Origin: a virus | Length of the DNA stretch: 23,826 nt | Virus record (IMG/VR): IMGVR_UViG_3300030109_003036 | Span: 1-23,826 of that record | Reading direction: 5' to 3' (one strand) | The notes under the pieces: generated by a model | What the model was told of the DNA's origin: nothing | The model's input: only the letters and a program-made list of their open reading frames with translations | Database searches by the model: none | Position numbers and translations under genes: made by a program | Part shown: positions 12,395 through 16,890 of the stretch, in pieces | How positions within the stretch are numbered: the stretch's first letter is position 1 | Layout of the letters: each line of letters begins with the position of its first letter

Positions 12395-12657
12395 GAGTAA
12401 GAGATCTACAAGAATTCCTTTCTACTTTTACCGCTAGTAATAAGGCAGGCACAAGGCAAGGTAATGCTGTTAGTGATGCTGTAATATATGTTGAAGTGAA
12501 TGGTCATTTACACGAAATTAAAAAAATGGAAGTACAAGAGAACAGTCAAACTATATTTGGGTTACATAAAAACCATCATTCGCACCGTCTTGTTATGAAA
12601 ACAGCAGAGGCGTCTAATATAATTTTACCGGATAAATTGCGTACGCCGGGCGCATAA
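12391..12657 (+). CDS. Conserved phage hypothetical protein
   Basis: 88 residues, coupled by an ATGA overlap. MRVRDLQEFLSTFTASNK is a likely helix, and AVIYVEVNGHLHEIKKMEVQ gives two beta strands. I recall the phrase VYIEVNGHLHEIKKxEVQ from small proteins in several marine phages. The C-terminal part (IFGLHKNHHSHRLVMKTA) is His-rich. Its stop overlaps the ATG of a possible overlapping gene at 12657. Function unknown. Confidence 0.8.
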   Translation: MRVRDLQEFLSTFTASNKAGTRQGNAVSDAVIYVEVNGHLHEIKKMEVQENSQTIFGLHKNHHSHRLVMKTAEASNIILPDKLRTPGA

Positions 12658-12824
12658 TGAGTGACGACATTACCCCGAAAACTTCATGGGTCCAGAAGCT
12701 AAATTTTACAAACAAATTAAAAGAAATTTTAAGGAACTTTCCCTTATCAGGATTGAAAACACTAGCTTACTCGGGACTCCTGATTTATTGGTCTATAATA
12801 CTTCTGGGCACTTTTGCACTATAG
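12657..12824 (+). CDS. Possible membrane protein overlapping the nuclease gene
   Basis: A 55-residue frame that starts on the last base of the previous stop (taATGa) and shares 139 bases with the nuclease gene in another frame. The N-terminus is polar (MSDDITPKTSWVQKLNFTNK), the middle amphipathic, and the last 20 residues (LAYSGLLIYWSIILLGTFAL) make a clean transmembrane helix. The one-base coupling and the sensible topology argue for it. The strong overlapping nuclease frame and poor ribosome binding site argue against. The nuclease ATG at 12686 also lacks a ribosome binding site and would then be reached from inside this gene. Confidence 0.4.
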   Translation: MSDDITPKTSWVQKLNFTNKLKEILRNFPLSGLKTLAYSGLLIYWSIILLGTFAL

Positions 12825-13066
12825 AGCTTAAGGTAACGAAGAGTAAAAAAATTCGTTTTTCACCACACCAAATTGCGTTCCATACACGTCATCCTAACAA
12901 TACTTTTATCATGGTAAAGGCCCTCGGTCCTTTACCAAAGAAAACTTCTTCAGTTTTCTTGTACCGTGGTTCGAGGATCAAGGAGCTTGTTGCTTGTGGC
13001 TTGGAGCTTGAACCTGACTGCTTGGGACTGACGGCTTGTGGCTTGTGCCTCCAGAACCTGAACTAG
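12686..13066 (+). CDS. VRR-NUC/PD-(D/E)XK-like nuclease
   Basis: 126 residues. MGPEAKFYKQIKRNF matches the conserved Glu-containing first helix. LLGTPDLLVYN (Asp33) and CTIELKVTKSKK (Glu47-x-Lys49) give the PD-ExK core. SPHQIAFHTRHPNNTFIMVKAL supplies the following helix with Gln and the strand. This layout is that of VRR-NUC and Holliday-junction-resolvase-like phage nucleases. The last 35 residues (from about RIKELVACGLELE) are encoded by GCTTG-type repeats rather than a conserved domain, so the end may have been extended into repeat DNA. The stop codon lies in the hairpin 13051-13073. Confidence 0.75.
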   Translation: MGPEAKFYKQIKRNFKELSLIRIENTSLLGTPDLLVYNTSGHFCTIELKVTKSKKIRFSPHQIAFHTRHPNNTFIMVKALGPLPKKTSSVFLYRGSRIKELVACGLELEPDCLGLTACGLCLQNLN

Positions 13067-13135
13067 GTTCTGGTTTACAACCTGAGGTTGTGCGCTTGAG
13101 CCTTGGAGCTTGAGCCTTGAAACTTGGGCCTTGAA
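12983..13135 (+). repeat. GCTTG-type degenerate repeats, copy A
   Basis: Many near copies of GCTTGNNG (CTTGTTGCTTGTGGCTTGG style) run from the end of the nuclease gene to the end of the minus-strand gene at 13136. The stretch contains the hairpin CCAGAACC-GGTTCTGG (13051-13073) and the palindrome ACAACCTGAGGTTGT (13077-13091). It is G+T-rich on the + strand, unlike the rest of the window. Confidence 0.7.
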
Positions 13136-13312
13136 TCATTTTTCCGCCGAACCGGTTTCCCGGTTCGGGGTTCCACTAACAGGAATTTTTTGGGCTGCTC
13201 GAAGCTTACCGCTGCTAAAGAATGGTTTGCGTCCAATCGGGTAACCGTTGGCCACGCACCACTCTTCATGAATCACTTTGATTAGGTTGTAGTACTTACG
13301 CTTAGCAGCCAT
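13136..13312 (-). CDS. Small basic hypothetical protein
   Basis: The start is taken at 13312 (MAAKRKYYNLIKVIHEEWC) rather than 13333, because GAGG lies 6 bases upstream on the coding strand and the frame before it is the end of the neighbour gene. 58 residues: a basic start, an aromatic helix (YYNLIKVIHEEWCVANGY), then PIGRKPFFSSGKLRAAQKIPVSG. It overlaps the upstream gene by 11 bases, so translation is probably coupled. No family recognised, but the amphipathic helix and conserved-looking Trp/Cys suggest a folded protein. Confidence 0.65.
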   Translation of the reverse strand: MAAKRKYYNLIKVIHEEWCVANGYPIGRKPFFSSGKLRAAQKIPVSGTPNRETGSAEK

Positions 13313-13691
13313 ACATGTCCTCGCAATACTCATCCAGCCCCAGGTTGTCAGTGAAGGGCACGTTCACGCGGTCCCAGCCCCAATATCCTTGGACCTCCAT
13401 CGTGTTCAAGTTTACCCATATCGTTGGGCCACCGCCTGCTACTAGTAACTCTGCTCCCATGTAACGCTTCTTCCGGTCTACTAAATAATGTATGTCGTAG
13501 ACGTCTTCCATGAAGCGGCCAGCCTCAAGGATCACCTCACACTTACTATCATAATCTGAAAGGCGTTCTGTCTTGCCTGAAGTTATTTCTTCTGCAATGC
13601 TCTTACACATTCTGCGAAGCTGCTGCTTACAGGTCTCTCTTCGTCCTTCTTTGTCTCTAACTGTTTTGATTCTTTCTTTTACTACTTGCAT
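13302..13691 (-). CDS. Conserved phage hypothetical protein
   Basis: 129 residues. The N-terminal third is basic helix (ERIKTVRDKEGRRETCKQQLRRMCKSI). The C-terminal half (AELLVAGGGPTIWVNLNTMEVQGYWGWDRVNVPFTDNLGLDEYCEDMY) has a GGGPTIWVNxxxxxVxGYWG pattern that I associate with a small conserved family in T4-like and marine phages (recalled). GAGGAGAAAC precedes the ATG, and an ACACTAACA leader box lies further upstream inside the previous gene. It overlaps that gene by 10 bases. Function unknown. Confidence 0.8.
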   Translation of the reverse strand: MQVVKERIKTVRDKEGRRETCKQQLRRMCKSIAEEITSGKTERLSDYDSKCEVILEAGRFMEDVYDIHYLVDRKKRYMGAELLVAGGGPTIWVNLNTMEVQGYWGWDRVNVPFTDNLGLDEYCEDMYGC

Positions 13692-13906
13692 GTTTCTCCT
13701 CTTGGTTTTGTTAGTGTGTATCTAAATGATCCATTCATAGGCATGATCATATACTCATCGACCCATTGATAATTCTTAAACTTTTTATTGTGCGCGATGA
13801 TGGCGTCATATTCGTCTTTGCCTTCAACTTCTATAAAAGTTTTTCTTAACTCAGCCTGGTCGATTTCTTTGTCTTTGTACTTTGTTATGCCGATCTTATA
13901 TTTCAT
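13682..13906 (-). CDS. Small hypothetical protein, first gene of minus operon
   Basis: 74 residues with GGAGAAAG just before the ATG. The sequence looks like an alpha/beta mini-domain (MKYKIGITKYKDKEIDQAELRKTFIEVEGKDEYDAIIAHNKKF, then YQWVDEYMIMPMNGSFRYTL). A near-consensus promoter (13928-13956) and an ACACTAACA leader lie upstream, so it is the first gene of a three-gene minus operon (13906 down to 13136). No family recognised. Confidence 0.75.
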   Translation of the reverse strand: MKYKIGITKYKDKEIDQAELRKTFIEVEGKDEYDAIIAHNKKFKNYQWVDEYMIMPMNGSFRYTLTKPRGETCK

Positions 13907-13927
13907 CTTTCTCCTTTGTTAGTGTTC

Positions 13928-13956
13928 ATCCTACAATCTCCCTTAATCATTGTCAA
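13928..13956 (-). promoter_or_regulatory. Minus-strand sigma70-like promoter
   Basis: Read on the minus strand: TTGACA (13956-13951), 17 bases, TAGGAT (13933-13928). The leader carries AACACTAACAAAGGAGAAAG before the ATG at 13906. The -35 box lies within CTTGACAAT, a half-site also seen in other promoters of the window. Confidence 0.7.
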
Positions 13957-13971
13957 GCGCTATTTTAAAAT

Positions 13972-14057
13972 ACAACCTCAGGTTGTGCGCGGCCTTCGGC
14001 CGCTTGTTGCTTGTTGCTTGTGCTTGTTGCTTGTGCCTTGGTTCATGGTGCTTGGGC
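13972..14057 (+). repeat. Palindrome, GC hairpin and GCTTG repeats, copy B
   Basis: ACAACCTCAGGTTGT (13972-13986) is followed by the hairpin GCGGCC-TTC-GGCCGC (13989-14003) and about six near copies of GCTTGTT up to 14057. The order palindrome, then GCGC, then GCTTG repeats matches copy A at 13077-13135, so this is a composite element present twice, each time just beyond the end of a minus-strand gene. Confidence 0.7.
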
Positions 14058-14060
14058 CTC

Positions 14061-14276
14061 CTACCATCTAGATAAATTTCGCGACCATTTTTTTGCTATC
14101 CGCTTGCGGCTGGAATCTTGGACCCTGAGATCTTTCTTTGTTCCGGAGTCTTTACCGTCTATTTTAATAATAGGCCCGTAAGATCTCCACTGACGTGACA
14201 AGATCCGAAGCTCCGCTTCTAAAGAGCGAAGCTGCCCCTGGGATGCATTCTTGATATCTAAATTAATTCTAATCAT
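14061..14276 (-). CDS. Small basic phage protein
   Basis: 71 residues. AGGAGAGAAAC precedes the ATG, a strong ribosome binding site. MIRINLDIKNASQGQLRSLEAELRILSRQWRSYGPIIKI gives a strand, a Leu-rich helix and another strand, followed by a basic tail (SSRKRIAKKWSRNLSRW). The first part resembles in pattern the + strand protein at 3705-3887. It overlaps the upstream gene by 8 bases (coupled). Nucleic-acid binding is plausible from the charge. Confidence 0.75.
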   Translation of the reverse strand: MIRINLDIKNASQGQLRSLEAELRILSRQWRSYGPIIKIDGKDSGTKKDLRVQDSSRKRIAKKWSRNLSRW

Positions 14277-14418
14277 GTTTCTCTCCTATTATGTTCCAAT
14301 ATTTATATTGCTCTTCGTTAAAAAACTCCTCACATGATTTTAGATAATCAGCTGGTAAGTCCGCATGATCATCTGTGAAGTATGGGAACAAGTCGTTATG
14401 GTCTATTTTCTTTTTCAT
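14269..14418 (-). CDS. Small acidic hypothetical protein
   Basis: 49 residues with AAGGAGAGAAAC before the ATG. MKKKIDHNDLFPYFTDDHADLPADYLKSCEEFFNEEQYKYWNII reads as an acidic, aromatic helical protein. It is the first gene of a two-gene minus unit, the gene at 14276 being second. The 480 bases upstream contain no gene but many inverted repeats. No promoter is clear directly upstream. TTGACC at 14466-14461 on the minus strand is a possible weak -35. Function unknown. Confidence 0.7.
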   Translation of the reverse strand: MKKKIDHNDLFPYFTDDHADLPADYLKSCEEFFNEEQYKYWNIIGEKHD

Positions 14419-14553
14419 GTTTCTCTCCTTTATCATTCAATTGTGTCAAGCTTGTGACTTGGTCAAGCTCACGCATTTTATCTGGGTGAGCACCAGCAAG
14501 GTTGCGAACCTACCCACTTGACCTTGGTCAAGGCGCGATCTCTCACGCTTACC

Positions 14554-14619
14554 CTTGACCCCAGATCACAGGACGCCGTCGGCTTATTAATACTTACCAA
14601 CCTGTGATCAGGGCTCAAG
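14554..14619. repeat. Inverted-repeat unit 1
   Basis: CTTGACCCCAGATCACAGG (14554-14572) and CCTGTGATCAGGGCTCAAG (14601-14619) pair over 19 bp with only two mismatches, C-C at position 6 and A-A at position 10. The loop is 28 bases. Confidence 0.8.
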
Positions 14620-14683
14620 TTTGGCCAAGCAAAGTTAACTAGTTAACCGCACTCCGTTTCATATAACTCACGGACGAGTGTTG

Positions 14684-14734
14684 CTTGACCCCAGATCCCT
14701 GTATGACAAGCATTAGCAGAGATCAGGGTTCAAG
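14684..14734. repeat. Inverted-repeat unit 2
   Basis: CTTGACCCCAGATCCCTG (14684-14701) pairs with CAGAGATCAGGGTTCAAG (14717-14734). Mismatches fall at positions 6 and 10, as in unit 1, plus one at 15. The loop is 15 bases. Confidence 0.8.
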
Positions 14735-14824
14735 CCTGTCGCTTGATGGTGTTCACTTTGGACTAAAACATACCACTACTAACACCATCTACGGGTCAAG
14801 GGCAATTGCCCTTAACATATTGCC

Positions 14825-14896
14825 CTTGACCCCAGATCCCACTTATCTTAGACCGATACCCGAAGGTTCATCTTACGAGCGAGATCAGGGCTCAAG
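14825..14896. repeat. Inverted-repeat unit 3
   Basis: CTTGACCCCAGATC (14825-14838) pairs with GATCAGGGCTCAAG (14883-14896) with the same two mismatch positions. The loop is 44 bases. The left arm can also pair with 14793-14806. The unit ends two bases before the end of the minus-strand gene at 14899. Confidence 0.8.
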
Positions 14897-14898
14897 TT

Positions 14899-15069
14899 TT
14901 AATTCATCTGTTTATACTCTCTTTTGCTTTTCGCTTGTGAGTTGCAAACTCTATCATACTCATCAATATAATGTTCTGTTATAATTTGTTTTGAATATGG
15001 AAAGTTTTCAATCTTACGATTAATTGCGTCTATTCTTTTGCTTTGCCAGTTTTTTTTATTTGTTTTCAT
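14899..15069 (-). CDS. Small basic hypothetical protein, leaderless
   Basis: 56 residues on the minus strand. MKTNKKNWQSKRIDAINRK is basic and helical, IENFPYSKQIITEHYIDEY is a mixed helix, and the tail (NSQAKSKREYKQMN) is polar. No ribosome binding site is present. The start codon follows the minus -10 box TATATT by six bases, as in the gene at 12137, so translation may begin on a leaderless transcript. It is expressed divergently from the gene at 15150. It may be a regulator (small, basic, next to a symmetric promoter), but no DNA-binding fold is recognisable. Confidence 0.65.
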   Translation of the reverse strand: MKTNKKNWQSKRIDAINRKIENFPYSKQIITEHYIDEYDRVCNSQAKSKREYKQMN

Positions 15070-15075
15070 ATTGTT

Positions 15076-15104
15076 AATATAGCACTTGACAACTACTTTG
15101 TCAA
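15076..15104 (-). promoter_or_regulatory. Minus promoter of the divergent pair
   Basis: Minus strand: TTGACA (15104-15099), 17 bases, TATATT (15081-15076), then ATG at 15069. It shares its -35 region with the + promoter, so the two cannot be occupied by polymerase at once. Confidence 0.75.
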
Positions 15105-15114
15105 GTAGTATATA
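15086..15114 (+). promoter_or_regulatory. Plus promoter of the divergent pair
   Basis: TTGACA (15086-15091), 17 bases, TATATA (15109-15114). The inverted repeat ACTTGACAA (15084-15092) / TTGTCAAGT (15098-15106) contains both -35 boxes. Confidence 0.8.
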
Positions 15115-15149
15115 GGACTAATTATAAACACTAACAAGAAAGATATAAT

Positions 15150-15710
15150 ATGAATAAGAAAAAAGGAACAGAACTCAAACTGCACCAAAGAGAGCATTTT
15201 GAGAGGAAGATAGAAAAGAGGTTAAAACCTGAGATTGAAAGGGAAGAACTTCGTATCAAGACTACTATTCAAAGTATCTTGGGTAAAGGTCAGAAGAACT
15301 TTGCTAAAAAGATTGGTGCAGATAAAGTTATATCAGCACTTGAAAAGGCAGAGGACAACTTAAGAACTGCGTCAAGGAACGCATATATATTCTTTGATAA
15401 AGAGGCAGGGAAAACTCTACCTTATAATAAAGTTAAAGACTATAAATTTAGTAGAGATGATAAGAACAGCATATCTGTTAAAGATTGTAGAGAGCAACTT
15501 GATAAATGGGCAGAAGTCCAAGCCCAACAACTTGCAGAGAAAACTCCTCAGGGTCAGAGGTTGGCTTATCTTAGAGCATTACAAGAGAAAGCAGAAGATT
15601 TAGTTAAAGAGGCGTCTATATCAGATGAACTAACTCAATCACTGGATAACCTATTCCAAATGGTTGGCGTGAGTTGGGAAAGAAATCTTCCTCAACTGCC
15701 GAGAAAATAG
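15150..15710 (+). CDS. Coiled-coil-rich hypothetical phage protein
   Basis: 186 residues, preceded by a CTAACAAGAAAG leader. Long charged helices dominate (MNKKKGTELKLHQREHFERK, KRLKPEIEREELRIKTTIQS, EQLDKWAEVQAQQLAEK, LQEKAEDLVKEAS). A short ordered centre contains NAYIFFDKEAGKTLPY and VKDYKFSRDDKNS. No membrane segment. It is the first and largest gene of the + strand unit that starts at the symmetric divergent promoter. Function unknown. Confidence 0.8.
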   Translation: MNKKKGTELKLHQREHFERKIEKRLKPEIEREELRIKTTIQSILGKGQKNFAKKIGADKVISALEKAEDNLRTASRNAYIFFDKEAGKTLPYNKVKDYKFSRDDKNSISVKDCREQLDKWAEVQAQQLAEKTPQGQRLAYLRALQEKAEDLVKEASISDELTQSLDNLFQMVGVSWERNLPQLPRK

Positions 15711-15714
15711 GGTA

Positions 15715-15752
15715 TTGACATATGAGGGATTATAGACTATAATCCCTCATAT
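15715..15752 (+). promoter_or_regulatory. Consensus promoter with a 33-bp palindrome
   Basis: TTGACA (15715-15720), 17 bases, TATAAT (15738-15743): full consensus. The sequence from 15720 to 15752 is a perfect palindrome with 16-base arms around A15736 (left arm ATATGAGGGATTATAG). The -10 box is inside the right arm. Confidence 0.85.
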
Positions 15753-15778
15753 TATAAATACTAACGGAAAGATATAAA

Positions 15779-16042
15779 ATGAAAACAAACGACCTAAAAA
15801 ACCAACTACACGAGATGAATAGTATTATGGTATCATCAATGGATTATGCTACAGCAACTTGTTTAAAAAATTGTGCTTTAGACATAATTCAAATTATGAA
15901 AGATGAGTTGGCAACGGAGGGCAAACAAGATTCTGATAAGAGCAATAGAAGAATGTTTGTTAATATCTCTAGCAAAATTGCTGACTTGGCTAAATCATAC
16001 CAAAAACAAGCCAAAGAAATAGAAGAAAGAACCAAAGATTAA
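15779..16042 (+). CDS. Small helical hypothetical protein
   Basis: 87 residues, with CTAACGGAAAG before the ATG. MKTNDLKNQLHEMNSIMVSS, CLKNCALDIIQIMKDELATEG and RRMFVNISSKIADLAKSYQKQ form three amphipathic helices with no beta structure. No domain recognised. It has its own palindromic promoter, so it is expressed separately from the gene before. Confidence 0.75.
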   Translation: MKTNDLKNQLHEMNSIMVSSMDYATATCLKNCALDIIQIMKDELATEGKQDSDKSNRRMFVNISSKIADLAKSYQKQAKEIEERTKD

Positions 16043-16044
16043 GG

Positions 16045-16082
16045 TTGACATATCTGGGATTATGAACTATAATCCCAGATAT
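16045..16082 (+). promoter_or_regulatory. Consensus promoter with a palindromic spacer
   Basis: TTGACA (16045-16050), 17 bases, TATAAT (16068-16073). ATATCTGGGATTAT (16050-16063) and ATAATCCCAGATAT (16069-16082) are perfect inverted repeats. The dyad centre is 21 bases after the start of the -35 box, as in the promoter at 15715. Confidence 0.85.
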
Positions 16083-16105
16083 AAATGCTAACAGAAAGAA
16101 ATAAA

Positions 16106-16375
16106 ATGGACACACTCGACAAAATGCCAAGTTCGTTTTTTATAACTTACTTCGCAAAGACACACAAAGGTGAGCAGTACCCTAACGGAGGAAAAATCAT
16201 CACTAGAAAAGCACAAGAGCCAAACCCTAAAGGTACAGCAGGTAGAATCTTCACAGATAAAAATGGAACAGACAGATATATCTACTGGGACTTAGAGGCA
16301 AGAGATGAAAAAACAAATGCTTTAGGGGCTTGGAGACACGCAACTGGTAAATGGAATATTAAAACAAATGATTAA
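16106..16375 (+). CDS. Small soluble hypothetical protein
   Basis: The ATG at 16106 follows the CTAACAGAAAG leader of the consensus promoter, so it is preferred over the upstream in-frame ATG at 16085. 89 residues: MDTLDKMPSSFFITYFAKTH, GGKIITRKAQEPNPKGTAG and GTDRYIYWDLEARDEKTN give a beta-rich domain ending in LGAWRHATGKWNIK. It resembles in style single-strand-binding or small regulatory phage proteins, but nothing specific is recognised. The first hairpin after it (16405-16428) probably ends its transcript. Confidence 0.75.
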   Translation: MDTLDKMPSSFFITYFAKTHKGEQYPNGGKIITRKAQEPNPKGTAGRIFTDKNGTDRYIYWDLEARDEKTNALGAWRHATGKWNIKTND

Positions 16376-16404
16376 TGTTCTTATAAGTTTAGGGCTAGAA
16401 TTTT

Positions 16405-16440
16405 GGATTGGGGCTTTCGCCTCAATCCTAATTCTTTATT
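16405..16440 (+). terminator. Intrinsic terminator after the small gene
   Basis: GGATTGGGGC (16405-16414), loop TTTC, GCCTCAATCC (16419-16428): a 10-bp stem with one G-T wobble, followed by a T-rich stretch (TAATTCTTTATTTTT). Confidence 0.7.
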
Positions 16441-16470
16441 TTTATATTTAACACTAACAAGAAAGGCACA

Positions 16471-16656
16471 ATGACAAATGTAGAAGTAAAATCAATCATA
16501 GCAAGGGTTGAAGATATGACAACAGCAGATTTTAATTTGTTGTTGGAAGATGAAACATTTAAAAATATGTTTTCATTATTAACAAAAGGTGAAAACGCTG
16601 ATCTTAAAAGTATAAGCAAAAGATTAAGCGATTACGCAAATGAAAACTTAATATAA
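16471..16656 (+). CDS. Small acidic helical hypothetical protein
   Basis: 61 residues preceded by ACACTAACAAGAAAGG, the same leader found before the three genes upstream. MTNVEVKSIIARVEDMTTAD, FNLLLEDETFKNMFSLLTKG and LKSISKRLSDYANENL make three helices. The promoter is less clear than for the previous genes, with only a TATATT at 16443-16448. Last gene before the hairpin-rich stretch. Function unknown. Confidence 0.7.
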   Translation: MTNVEVKSIIARVEDMTTADFNLLLEDETFKNMFSLLTKGENADLKSISKRLSDYANENLI

Positions 16657-16852
16657 TAAATAGTTGTATGCAATAATTGCATACAACCACAGGTTGTGCG
16701 CCCCCTTCGGGGGCGCTATACATAGTGTCAAGCATAATCCTAGACTCTATGTCCAAAATGGGTCTGGGCTTCGCCCCATACAACCACAGGTTGCATTGCC
16801 TTAATTTTGCCACAATTCGCGCCCTTCGGGCGCCCTCATTTTCTGTTGGGTC
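16657..16852. repeat. Run of stacked palindromes and GC hairpins
   Basis: No gene seen. In order: the perfect palindrome GTTGTATGCAAT-A-ATTGCATACAAC (16663-16687), ACAACCACAGGTTGT (16683-16697), GCGCCCCC-TTC-GGGGGCGC (16698-16716), CATAGTGTC/GACTCTATG with one mismatch (about 16721-16750), GGGC-TTC-GCCC (about 16767-16777), a second ACAACCACAGGTTG (16780-16793) and GCGCCC-TTC-GGGCGC (16819-16833). The strong terminator follows. Confidence 0.75.
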
Positions 16853-16890
16853 GACCGACCTCCGCTAGCGCGGAGGTCGGTCTTTTTTTT
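16853..16890 (+). terminator. Strong rho-independent terminator
   Basis: GACCGACCTCCGC (16853-16865), loop TAGC, GCGGAGGTCGGTC (16870-16882): a 13-bp perfect stem followed by eight T. It should end the + strand unit from 15150-16656 before the late genes. Confidence 0.9.

Larger units (their letters stand above)
14419..14898. other. Gene-free region dense in inverted repeats
   Basis: No frame here resembles a protein. Inverted repeats: GCTCAC/GTGAGC (14467-14472, 14486-14491), CTTGACC/GGTCAAG (14517-14532), unit 1 (14554-14619), the palindrome GTTAACTAGTTAAC (14634-14647), CACTCCGT/ACGGACGAGTG with a bulge (14650-14680), unit 2 (14684-14734), GATGGTGTT/AACACCATC (14745-14753, 14781-14789), GGGTCAAGGGCAAT/ATTGCCCTTGACCC (14793-14832) and unit 3 (14825-14896). 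It lies between two minus-strand genes, just before a divergent promoter. An origin, structured RNA or protein-binding array are all possible. Confidence 0.7.

Noticed and set aside
13075-13269. Minus-strand frame of 64 codons
   Set aside because: It overlaps the better frame at 13136-13312 and runs into the GCTTG repeats. The residues look random.
12983-14057. CRISPR or tRNA cluster in the GCTTG repeats
   Set aside because: The repeats are degenerate and contiguous, and no cloverleaf with a T-loop is visible.
14554-14896. CRISPR array
   Set aside because: Repeats come as inverted pairs with spacers of 15-44 bases and other hairpins between, not as regularly spaced direct repeats, and there are no cas genes.
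14685-14984. Plus-strand open frame of 99 codons
   Set aside because: It runs through the inverted repeats and the minus-strand gene at 14899. The protein is Ser/Asp-rich without pattern and repeats only because the DNA repeats.
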